Positions 43,735 to 51,168 of a stretch of 64,000 nucleotides of DNA are shown here, piece after piece. The DNA is taken from NCBI GenBank assembly GCA_963739045.1, contig CAVTYY010000001.1:682001-746000 (forward strand), given 5' to 3'. The DNA is from Halobacillus_B sp963739045. GTDB lineage: Bacteria > Bacillota > Bacilli > Bacillales > Halobacillaceae. Made by a program: the position numbers and the translations under genes. Position 1 is the stretch's first letter; each line of letters opens with the position of its first letter. The notes under the pieces are model-generated. The model was not told where the DNA came from. It was given only the letters and a program-made list of their open reading frames with translations, and searched no databases.

Positions 43735-44328
43735 ATGAGAAATTCTAAAAACAGTGTGGAGAGGGGACAATCCATTACATTCCGTGTCCCCTCCGACACA
43801 CCTGACCATCTTTTAAGACAACTATCGGAGCTTAAAGATAATGAGCGAAGAAATTTCTCCAGTAAAATCGCGCAATTTGTTATGGAAGGGGTCAATGAAT
43901 CTTTTTCCAAGGAAAAGGAAACGGTAACGATCCCCTTGCCGAAGAAGCTTACGAAAGAACAAAGAAATTGGATTAAACACGAGCACTCCGAAGCGCTTAT
44001 AGGGAGTATTCTCTATCAATTAATGATGGATCCAATGAGAGCTACTACGCTGCTGGCTTCACTGAACAGCAATGCTTATGACATCAATGAAGCATTATAT
44101 TTACAGGAAGAGACAGCTGCATCGCAAGAAGGATCTCCTTTAGAAAACCCCGTTGAAGAAGCAGAATTACCTATCGAGGAACCAGCTTGGGAAAACATTG
44201 ATGACCAGCTGGATGATTTGAATTTAGACAACTTGCAGGATGATCTACATGTTAAGCAGGAAGAAAGTACGAAAGAGGAAGATGACGACGACTTGCTTGG
44301 AGATTTTCTATCTAGTATGAATAAATAG
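43735..44328 (+). CDS. parR: ParR-like centromere-binding adaptor
   Basis: A 197-residue protein not resembling a named family closely. The N-terminal half (about 1-60) has the look of a ribbon-helix-helix DNA-binding protein: SITFRVPSDTPDHLLRQL gives the strand and first helix, then RRNFSSKIAQFVMEGV the second. The C-terminal third is very acidic (DDQLDDLNLDNLQDDL, EEDDDDLLGDFLSSMNK). ParR proteins bind DNA with the RHH part and the actin filament with the C-terminal tail. The assignment rests on this layout and the position after parM. TAAGGTGATT precedes the ATG. Confidence 0.7.
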   Translation: MRNSKNSVERGQSITFRVPSDTPDHLLRQLSELKDNERRNFSSKIAQFVMEGVNESFSKEKETVTIPLPKKLTKEQRNWIKHEHSEALIGSILYQLMMDPMRATTLLASLNSNAYDINEALYLQEETAASQEGSPLENPVEEAELPIEEPAWENIDDQLDDLNLDNLQDDLHVKQEESTKEEDDDDLLGDFLSSMNK

Positions 44329-44332
44329 CCGA

Positions 44333-44358
44333 AGAGACCGGAGCTTCCCGGTCTTTTT
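44333..44358 (+). terminator. Terminator of the parMR-like operon
   Basis: AGACCGG and CCGGTCT arms flank a short loop and are followed by TTTTTTG. Confidence 0.85.
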
Positions 44359-44661
44359 TGTCGTCTGTGAATTTATTAAAGAAATAGTACAGTGCCAGTC
44401 TCTAACTAGTTCCGCTGTCTACCCTTTAGCGGTCCTACAGCTTAACGGCTCGTCTTAATGCCCATTTAGTATCTAATGCTTCAAACGTAAATGAATTTGT
44501 AACCTTTCAAAAACATGGACTAACTTCAAAAACCCGGACTTACAACGTGTGATCTCCAACATATATCCTTTTAATAAAGCAAATTTATAGTTATTACCAT
44601 AGGATTCACTAAATAGAAAAGTCAGTCTGGAAACAAATTCCCGGACTGACTTTTTCACTTA
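44359..44661. other. Gene-free spacer with a hairpin
   Basis: No gene is supported in this AT-rich spacer of about 300 bp between the ParR-like gene and a minus-strand gene. GTCAGTCTGG and CCGGACTGAC at 44622-44650 form a stem with T runs on both sides, and this is probably the terminator of the minus-strand zinc-ribbon gene. Nothing else was recognised. Confidence 0.6.
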
Positions 44662-44910
44662 TTAGCTTAACTGGTTGTGCTCTGCAAATTTAACGAACGA
44701 TCTTTCCTCTTCCACCAGACCGCAGGCGCCGCATTGAATCTTGCGGGAAGGTCCTTTGTAACTTGCGTGAAAGGCGTCTAGCTGGTTATCTTCATATTCG
44801 GCAATAACCTCTCCTGACTTAGGGTCCATTTTTACAGACTTGGGCACTTGTTCAATAATGTTAAATCTTGATCGGTTGGTTTTGCAGCTGGGACATAAAT
44901 AAGGTTCCAT
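44662..44910 (-). CDS. Zinc-ribbon protein of unknown function
   Basis: An 82-residue protein with an N-terminal CPSC pair (MEPYLCPSCKTNRSRF) and a second CGAC pair near residue 60 (KIQCGACGLVEEER), a zinc-ribbon layout. Between them is KSVKMDPKSGEVIAEYED and a linker. A longer frame adds 15 residues, but GGAGGTG just before the ATG at 44910 decides the start. It is divergent from the AbrB/CHAD fusion gene, sharing the spacer 44911-45029. I do not recognise the family; a role as a metal-bound adaptor is only a guess. Confidence 0.65.
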   Translation of the reverse strand: MEPYLCPSCKTNRSRFNIIEQVPKSVKMDPKSGEVIAEYEDNQLDAFHASYKGPSRKIQCGACGLVEEERSFVKFAEHNQLS

Positions 44911-45029
44911 ATAAACACCTCCGAATCCTATTATTCCCAAATTACAAAAACTCATGTAAAAAAAGTTAAGAAGATTATTTTAAGGGAAATAGGTAAAATA
45001 GAATACTCTTTTCTAAGGTGGTGTATAAG

Positions 45030-46244
45030 GTGGCCGAAGAATTTATAAGGCAAGTGGATAAAATGGGTCGTTTGGTGATCCCTAAGCAGGTACGAAATAC
45101 TCTGGGATTTGAGCACGAGGAGCTTTCCATCACTACCTTGAAAAATGGCAGAGGAATTACGGTGACAAAGGCATCTGAAAAGGATAATGATAGCAGGACT
45201 TTGGATAGTTATGGAAGGCTGCTGGTCCCTATTGAACTTAGAGAACAGCTTGGGTGGGAATATGGGAAATACGTCGAGGTGAATATGGAAGGCAGTAAAG
45301 CCATTCTTCAGGATCAAAAGGACCAATGTGAAATTTGCGGAGCAACCGAGTCACTTCTAGCAATCAAACAATCCTTTTTATGTGAAGACTGTCTCCTGGA
45401 GGGGTTAGAAAGTGTCACGGCACGCTGGGTTAATGTGATGGACCAGCTGGTGAACGAGTATAAAGAGGAATGTTTTGCAGCTCTTGCTTTCGAAGACATA
45501 GAAGTTACTCATCAAGCCAGGGTAAAAGGCAGACGGCTTCATGCTTTATTTAGTTTTGTTGGAATTACGGAAGATCATTCGTTAATGAAACGATTAAAGA
45601 AAGCCCATAAGAAACTAGGTAAAGTGAGAGAAAAGGATGTACTAATCGAAGAATTTCGAGAAAGGGCTAAAAAGACAGAAGAGAAGTCAGATGCTGCGGT
45701 GTATAGGCAAATAAGTGAAAAAGCAGAAAATAAGAGACTCGATCATCAGAAGCAAATGGAAGCAAAATTGCCGAACATCATCAATCAGGAATTTATTGAC
45801 GAATGGAATCGATTTAGAGAGAAGGAATTCAGGAAATACGTGTTATTTTTAAATATTCCTTACCGTTTAGAAGAGTATGAAAAGACATTTGACGAAGAGA
45901 TTTCTGGATATGAAGAAATAGTAAGAGACCGGGGAATTGAATCTGCCGCGGCATTAAATGCACTCCATCACATTCGGATTCGAGCGAAGAATCTTCGTTA
46001 TATTTATCGTTATCTTGATGAAGTTTATAATAAGGATTACCGGGAACTCGCGGACTTCTACAAAGATTTTCAAAGTCAGTTTGGAAACATTCATGATCTC
46101 TATTATTGGATGGAACGACTTAAGAAAGATCGTAAAAACCTCCAAGTTAAGAAGAAGGCGGTAAAACGTGTGAAGAAAGAACTGAAGCAGGAACTGGCAG
46201 ACCACCTTCAGTATGTGAATTTAGAAAAAAATCTGAGTGAATAA
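45030..46244 (+). CDS. AbrB-AbrB-zinc ribbon-CHAD fusion protein
   Basis: A 404-residue fusion. Two tandem AbrB/SpoVT swapped-hairpin DNA-binding domains (about 4-47, IRQVDKMGRLVIPKQVRNTL; about 55-95, LDSYGRLLVPIELREQLG) are followed by a zinc-ribbon segment (about 103-125, CEICGAT...FLCEDC). A CHAD domain spans about 135-400, with VTHQARVKGRRLHALF, LGKVREKDVLIEEF, LHHIRIRAKNLRYIYRYL and QFGNIHDL. CHAD is a helical, His/Arg/Lys-rich domain that binds polyphosphate. The combination suggests a transcription factor that senses polyphosphate or is carried by it (inference). GTGs at 45018 and 45021 overlap the ribosome site AAGGTGG, so GTG 45030 is preferred. Confidence 0.85.
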   Translation: MAEEFIRQVDKMGRLVIPKQVRNTLGFEHEELSITTLKNGRGITVTKASEKDNDSRTLDSYGRLLVPIELREQLGWEYGKYVEVNMEGSKAILQDQKDQCEICGATESLLAIKQSFLCEDCLLEGLESVTARWVNVMDQLVNEYKEECFAALAFEDIEVTHQARVKGRRLHALFSFVGITEDHSLMKRLKKAHKKLGKVREKDVLIEEFRERAKKTEEKSDAAVYRQISEKAENKRLDHQKQMEAKLPNIINQEFIDEWNRFREKEFRKYVLFLNIPYRLEEYEKTFDEEISGYEEIVRDRGIESAAALNALHHIRIRAKNLRYIYRYLDEVYNKDYRELADFYKDFQSQFGNIHDLYYWMERLKKDRKNLQVKKKAVKRVKKELKQELADHLQYVNLEKNLSE

Positions 46245-46257
46245 ATTTAGTATAAAA

Positions 46258-46288
46258 AACAGCCGCCACAATTAGTGGGGGCTGTTTT
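46258..46288 (+). terminator. Terminator of the AbrB-CHAD gene
   Basis: AACAGCC.CCAC and GTGG.GGCTGTT flank the loop AATTA and are followed by TTTG. Confidence 0.8.
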
Positions 46289-46367
46289 TGACTTGAATGC
46301 TGTTAACTTTCTAGGTCCTAGTTGGTTTGGTTTAATATTCTTCATAAACAAAAAACATAACAGACCT

Positions 46368-47864
46368 TTAGGTTAAATTATGAAGCCGTGTGAAATAACC
46401 TTGAAGTGAGGCAGAAACATCTTCATAAATAGAAAACAGCTCACGATATTTCTCATGATTTTCGGCATTCGGTACATATTCCTCATCCATAGGGATCGAA
46501 GCTTTAATATCCTCTAACCGTTCTACATGTCCCGTGCTGTACAAGGCAAGCCAGGCAGCGCCCCAGGCAGAACTTTGGTGGCTGTGAGGAATTTGAATCG
46601 GCTTATTAAAGATATCTGAAAGCATCTGTACCCAGAAAGGAGATCGCGCGAATCCGCCGCTTGCATAAATCTTCTCATGTTGATTTCCTAAACGCTCTAG
46701 AGCACTTGCGATATGCAAGATTGAGAAATGAACGCCTTCCATCGCTGCCCGAGTCATATGTTCTTTTTTATGAGCAGGGGTAAGCCCGATGAAGGATGCC
46801 TTCGCTTCCGCATTCCAGAACGGCGCTCTTTCTCCGTTTAAATAAGGGAGGAAGAGTAGATTGTTGGCACCAGGTTCTACTGTAGAAGCCATTTCGCTTA
46901 ATTGCTCTACACTGATTTCCTGATTTTCATTTTCCCATAATTGCTGAAGCCAGCCGAGCACGAGTCCACCGTTATTTGACGGTCCACCGGTAATCCACAA
47001 ATCTTCTGTAAAGCTATAAGAGAAAATTTCTTGCTTCTCATCCAGCATGGGCTTTGCTGAGAACTGGCGGATCGCACCGCTAGTCCCGATTGTGATCGCC
47101 GTTTCTCCTGGATGGATGGCTCCAATTCCCAGGTTGGCAAGCGGGCCGTCACTTGCTCCGATGACAAAGCAAGTTTCTGGACTTAAGCCTGCACCTGACG
47201 CTTTCTCTGGGTCTAGCCCTTCTAGACGATAGGTAGGAGAGACAGGAGTAAATAAATGTTTCTCTTCAATAGAGGCAAGCTTTAATGCCTCTTCATCCCA
47301 GGAATGAGATTGGATATTAAACAAACCAGTGGCTGCCGCTATGGAGTAGTCCACTACCTTCTCTCCAAACCAGCGATAGATAAGGAATTCTTTAATGGAT
47401 ACAAAAAAGCTGGCAAGTTTCCGCGGTTCATAGTTGCAGTTTTTCATCCATACCAGCTTGGAAAGCGGAGCCATTGGATGAAGCGGCGTGCCGGTTCGAA
47501 TGTATAAGTCTGGATGAGATTCCTTTAAACTCACGGCTTCCGCAGAACTGCGGGCATCTGCCCAGATGATTGACGGTGATAGCGGGTCGCCGGCTTCATT
47601 CATACAAATTAAAGAATGCATCGCGGTCGACATCCCCACGGTCAGAATCTGTTCTTTGGAAATTTGAGCTTTCTCGATACTATCCTTCATCGCCTTTAAT
47701 GCCGCAGCCTCAATTAACAGTGGGTCTTGTTCTGCATACCCCACCTGTGGATGCTCGAGGGAGTAGCCCTCTTCATGTTCTGCTTCTACTTGACCATCTA
47801 AATTAAAAATGACGGATTTAGCACTCGTTGTGCCTAAATCCAGTCCGATTACATATGAGTTCAT
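46368..47864 (-). CDS. gntK: FGGY-family gluconokinase
   Basis: A 498-residue sugar kinase of the FGGY family. The N-terminal ATPase motif YVIGLDLGTTSAKSVIF is followed by GMSTAMHSLI and IIWADARSSAEA. RTGTPLHPMAPLSKLVWM closely follows Bacillus gluconate kinase, and GTSGAIR with ASGGFARSPFWVQMLSD form the C-terminal domain. The product would be 6-phosphogluconate. AAAGGA lies about ten bases before the ATG at 47864; a 15-residue extension has no such site. It is downstream of the RpiR-type regulator on the same strand (19-base gap). Xylulokinase is an alternative, but the HPMAPLSK stretch favours gluconate. Confidence 0.8.
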   Translation of the reverse strand: MNSYVIGLDLGTTSAKSVIFNLDGQVEAEHEEGYSLEHPQVGYAEQDPLLIEAAALKAMKDSIEKAQISKEQILTVGMSTAMHSLICMNEAGDPLSPSIIWADARSSAEAVSLKESHPDLYIRTGTPLHPMAPLSKLVWMKNCNYEPRKLASFFVSIKEFLIYRWFGEKVVDYSIAAATGLFNIQSHSWDEEALKLASIEEKHLFTPVSPTYRLEGLDPEKASGAGLSPETCFVIGASDGPLANLGIGAIHPGETAITIGTSGAIRQFSAKPMLDEKQEIFSYSFTEDLWITGGPSNNGGLVLGWLQQLWENENQEISVEQLSEMASTVEPGANNLLFLPYLNGERAPFWNAEAKASFIGLTPAHKKEHMTRAAMEGVHFSILHIASALERLGNQHEKIYASGGFARSPFWVQMLSDIFNKPIQIPHSHQSSAWGAAWLALYSTGHVERLEDIKASIPMDEEYVPNAENHEKYRELFSIYEDVSASLQGYFTRLHNLT

Positions 47865-47883
47865 GAATGTCTTCCTTTCCGTG

Positions 47884-48741
47884 TTATACTCGTTTTCGTA
47901 AAATGGCATCCCGCATTTTCTGTGTCGCTTGCTGGGACTCTGCCTTAGTCTTCATACTATAGCTGACAAATAATGAGTCAATGAGAGAAAGCTCAGCTAT
48001 TCTTGAAGCTAAGGCTTCGGAACGGAATTCTGTTTCCTGCGCTACAGTGTACAAGGAGATATCAACGAGTTTAGTTAAAGGTGATTTTGCGAAATTAGTA
48101 ATGGCGATGGTTTTGGCTCCATGTTCTTTTGCAATATCAATAATGTCCAGGGCATCTTTATTAGATCCTGTATGAGAAATGATAATAGCTACGTCTCGCG
48201 ATGTCAGCTGAGATGCAGACATTAATTGCAGGTGGGTATCTGAATAAGCATGGGTGGACATTCCGGTTCGGATAAATTTGTGCTGTGCATCCAACGCCAC
48301 AATGCCTGATCCGCCATTCCCATAAAAGAAAACTCGGTCCGCTTCAAGTAGGAAGTTCAGCGCCTGATGCAAGGTTTCCTGATTTTGAATATCCCGGGAG
48401 GCTTCCAATGCGCGGATATTTGCTTGAAAAACTTTTTCAGCAATTTCAAGTTCTGTATCGGTTTCGCTAATGGTTTCATGTATATCTTTAATAGGGTTCA
48501 CCGTTTCCGATGCTAGAGCTATTTTTAAGGCTTGATAACCTTTAAACCCAAGCCGTTTACAAAACCTGAAAACGGTTGCATCCGCAACCATAAGATCATC
48601 AGCAACTTGATTAATCGTAGAGTGGACAATGTTTTCGGTATTTTCCAATATATAGTCAGCGATTAATTTCTCTTTCTCACTAAATTGACTGTATGAGGAG
48701 CGGATTCGGCTGATTACATGTTTGGCTGGTACTTCCATCAT
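47884..48741 (-). CDS. MurR/RpiR-family transcriptional regulator
   Basis: A 285-residue repressor-type protein. An N-terminal helix-turn-helix (about 1-75; SQFSEKEKLIADYILEN, ATVFRFCKRLGFKGYQALK) precedes a SIS sugar-phosphate-binding domain (about 125-260; VFFYGNGGSGIVALDAQHK, VAIIISHTGSNKDALDII). It is divergent from the TRAP/galactonate genes and co-transcribed with gluconokinase, so it probably responds to a sugar-acid phosphate and controls both sides. Three GAAA-N4/5-TTTC boxes lie in the divergent spacer. GGAGG precedes the start. Confidence 0.9.
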   Translation of the reverse strand: MMEVPAKHVISRIRSSYSQFSEKEKLIADYILENTENIVHSTINQVADDLMVADATVFRFCKRLGFKGYQALKIALASETVNPIKDIHETISETDTELEIAEKVFQANIRALEASRDIQNQETLHQALNFLLEADRVFFYGNGGSGIVALDAQHKFIRTGMSTHAYSDTHLQLMSASQLTSRDVAIIISHTGSNKDALDIIDIAKEHGAKTIAITNFAKSPLTKLVDISLYTVAQETEFRSEALASRIAELSLIDSLFVSYSMKTKAESQQATQKMRDAILRKRV

Positions 48742-48785
48742 TCTAGTTTCCTCCTATAAGGTGAACAAGTTACTTCTATTGTATA

Positions 48786-48892
48786 TGAAAAATATTTCAA
48801 AAAAAAGTAATAGAGAGTGAAATTTTTTTCTTGAAAACGCTTGTATTAAAAAAATATTCTTGTATAATCGGTATTATAGAAAAAATATTTCA
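48786..48892. promoter_or_regulatory. Divergent control region: promoter, cre and RpiR-type boxes
   Basis: Facing the pseudogene and TRAP genes, TTGTAT (48841-48846) and TATAAT (48863-48868) are 16 bases apart. TGAAAACGCTTGTA at 48832-48845 is a cre-like site overlapping the -35 box. GAAA-N4-TTTC boxes at 48787-48798 and 48819-48830, and a GAAAAAATATTTC at 48879-48891, resemble operators of MurR/RpiR regulators and flank the promoter. The assignment of boxes to the adjacent regulator is inference. Confidence 0.55.
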
Positions 48893-48922
48893 ACAATTTG
48901 CATTGGTACGAGGGGGGAAAAC

Positions 48923-49468
48923 ATGCAAGTTGGTTTAGCGGGGCTTGCGCAAATGGGATACATGTTAAATGTGAACCTGATGGCTTAAGGTTAAGAGGAA
49001 TTTGCTAATCATGTAAACTCGGTACAACTCCAGCAGATCACAAAGGACGGAGCAATTGGCGCCCGGAATTTACAAGGTCTAATTAAGCAGGTGAATGTAA
49101 TGCCATTGATCGCTTGTTTAAAAGCACCGCATTTGAAAGCGGTTACCCCTTCTTTGGCAGAACGGAGAGCGGACGTTTTTTAAAGATGGTACATAGCGGA
49201 ATTGAATAGGGAATGATTGCCGAAGGGTATGAAATCTCAGAGATAAGTCCATTCGCTTACGACCAAGCAACCGTTTTCCAGAGTTTGGAACAATGGTCCA
49301 GTCATTCGCTAAAGCTCGAAGGTATCCGCGAGGTATTGAATTCCTCCGGCGAAGGAAATGGGCACTGGCTGCCCCGGTAATTGCCATGACCTTGATGATA
49401 CGTTCTCAGGAAAAGTTGTGGCAGCACTAAGAATTGAATTTGGCGGCCATGCAGTCGTTAAAAATTAA
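48923..49468 (+). pseudogene. gnd: Decayed 6-phosphogluconate dehydrogenase
   Basis: A remnant of a decarboxylating 6-phosphogluconate dehydrogenase of the short GntZ/YqeC type. It starts well (AGGGGGGAAAAC then MQVGLAGLAQMGYMLNVNLM, the NADP-binding start) but soon hits stop codons. Later pieces in shifted frames are recognisable: KMVHSGIE followed by a stop and GMIAEGYE, DTFSGKVVAALR, and a C-terminal EFGGHAVVK end. The intact gene is about 900 bp; only 546 bp remain, so there are deletions, stops and frameshifts. It lies at the head of the TRAP/galactonate operon, next to gntK. Confidence 0.85.
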
Positions 49469-49490
49469 TATAATAAGGGAGATTGATCGT

Positions 49491-50537
49491 ATGAAGAAAG
49501 TATTATTGCTATTATCTACGGTACTACTAATTGCTATGCTTGCCGCTTGCGGTAATGGAGATTCATCAAGTAATGGTGATGGAGATGAAAGCGCTTCAGG
49601 TGATGGCAAAGTTAAAACAATTAAAGCAGGTATTGGGTTAAACGAAGATCACCCTCAATACAAAGGTTTACTGAAATTTAAAGAAATCGTTGAGAAGAAA
49701 ACAGACGGTAAAGTTAAAGTTGAAACGTATCACAGTGGTCAGCTAGGTGATGACCGTTCAATGACTGAGGCACTTCAGCTAGGTACTCAGGAAGTTACAA
49801 TTCCTTCCACAGCACCACTTGCAAACTTTGTACCAGAATTCAGCGTATTTGATATTCCGTTCCTATTCCCTAATGAAGAAGTAGCCGACAAGGTGCTTGA
49901 CGGCCAAGTAGGTCAGGATATTCTTAAGAAGCTGGAAGACCAGAACCTGGTTGGACTAGCTTACTGGGAAAATGGTTTCCGTGATGTAACAAATAGTAAA
50001 CACCCAATCAAAACAATGGATGATTTCAAAGGTCTTAAATTACGTACGATGGAAAATGACTTGCACCTTGACGCTTTCAAAGCACTAGGAGCAAACCCTA
50101 CTCCAATGGCGTTTACAGAACTATTTACGGCAATGCAGCAGGGCACAGTTGATGGACAGGAAAACCCTTATGCAACCATCTATCTTCAAAAGTTCTATGA
50201 AGTACAGAAATATGTTTCTAATACGCACCATATCTACAGCCCGTTTGTATTCCTAATGAGCAAAGATTTCTATGATGGACTTTCTGAAGATCAGCAGAAA
50301 ATTGTTAAAGAAGCAGCTGTTGAAGCAGGTAAATACGAGCGTAAGCTGAATCGTGAAGCTAACGACAAATATTTAGACAAACTTCAAGAAGAAGGTATGA
50401 AGTACACAGAAATTTCTCCAGAAGCACGTGAAGAAATGAAGAAAGCTGTACAACCTGTCATTGACGATTACAAGAGTGAAATTGGTGAAGAAACTGTAGA
50501 CAAAGTTTATCAAGCGATTGAAGATGCACAGAAATAA
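49491..50537 (+). CDS. dctP: TRAP transporter substrate-binding lipoprotein DctP
   Basis: A 348-residue extracytoplasmic solute receptor. The lipoprotein signal MKKVLLLLSTVLLIAMLAAC has a lipobox LAAC at residues 17-20, followed by a G/S/D/N linker. The DctP fold shows AGIGLNEDHPQYKGLLKFKE, GLKLRTMENDLHLDAFKALG and FTELFTAMQQGTVDGQENPY, which carries the Arg/Asn ligand region for carboxylates. AAGGGAG precedes the ATG at 49491; a frame starting earlier lies in the gnd remnant. It binds a sugar acid, probably galactonate or a related aldonate given the genes downstream. A hairpin follows its stop. Confidence 0.92.
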   Translation: MKKVLLLLSTVLLIAMLAACGNGDSSSNGDGDESASGDGKVKTIKAGIGLNEDHPQYKGLLKFKEIVEKKTDGKVKVETYHSGQLGDDRSMTEALQLGTQEVTIPSTAPLANFVPEFSVFDIPFLFPNEEVADKVLDGQVGQDILKKLEDQNLVGLAYWENGFRDVTNSKHPIKTMDDFKGLKLRTMENDLHLDAFKALGANPTPMAFTELFTAMQQGTVDGQENPYATIYLQKFYEVQKYVSNTHHIYSPFVFLMSKDFYDGLSEDQQKIVKEAAVEAGKYERKLNREANDKYLDKLQEEGMKYTEISPEAREEMKKAVQPVIDDYKSEIGEETVDKVYQAIEDAQK

Positions 50538-50549
50538 TTTGTGAGGATA

Positions 50550-50579
50550 TACGTTGCAGGGTTTACTCTGCAGCGTATC
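50550..50579 (+). terminator. Stem-loop after dctP
   Basis: ATACGTTGCAG and CTGCAGCGTAT pair over a short loop, followed by CACTTTTTCTT. Such hairpins behind binding-protein genes often lower downstream expression or protect the message, so it may be a partial terminator. Confidence 0.6.
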
Positions 50580-50628
50580 ACTTTTTCTTAGGATTAAGTA
50601 CAAAATGAGGGTCAGTTGAGGTGAAAAA

Positions 50629-51168
50629 ATGAACATCATTAAAGCCATAGATCGAAGGTTGGAAGAAGTTCTGCTTTTTCTCTTCTCGACCGTTATGGTA
50701 AGTGTAATTTTCATACAAGTAGTTATGCGTGTATCAGGGAATTCCTTATCGTGGTCAGAAGAGCTAGCGCGGTATTGTTTTATTTGGTTAGTGTATATAG
50801 GAATAAGTTATGGAGTAAAGAAACAGCGTCATATTAAAGTCGAAGCAGGATTGCTTTTACTCAATGATAAAGGGAAGCTGATCGCTTCCATGCTTGCGAA
50901 TGTTATATTCTTAATCTTTTGTTTCTTTGTTATGTATTATGGTTATGACATAGCTAATCAGCTACTTGGTTTTGGGCAGCAGTCGCCAGCACTGCATCTT
51001 CCTATGGGGCTCGTGTACATGGCCACCCCAATCGGATTTGCATTGACGGCCATTCGTTTAGTTCAGAATCTTTATAATCAGTTTAAGATGCTGACAGGCA
51101 AAAAAGAGGTAGAAATTGAAGATGAAAAAGACCGAATTCTGAAGCAGGAAGGGGAGGATGAATCATGA
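50629..51168 (+). CDS. dctQ: TRAP transporter small permease DctQ
   Basis: A 179-residue membrane protein with four segments. The signature VVMRVSGNSLSWSEELARYCFIWLVYIGISYGVKKQRHIKVE is the DctQ family core, given here as a continuous region at about residues 30-70. A charged C-terminal tail follows. GAGGTGA lies before the ATG. Its stop overlaps the dctM start by four bases, so the two permease subunits are translationally coupled. Confidence 0.92.
   Translation: MNIIKAIDRRLEEVLLFLFSTVMVSVIFIQVVMRVSGNSLSWSEELARYCFIWLVYIGISYGVKKQRHIKVEAGLLLLNDKGKLIASMLANVIFLIFCFFVMYYGYDIANQLLGFGQQSPALHLPMGLVYMATPIGFALTAIRLVQNLYNQFKMLTGKKEVEIEDEKDRILKQEGEDES

Noticed and set aside
49118..49387. Open frame of 89 residues on the minus strand in the gnd region
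   Set aside because: The plus strand here shows clear gnd remnants (KMVHSGIE and DTFSGKVVAALR), so the minus frame is a by-product of the decayed gene.
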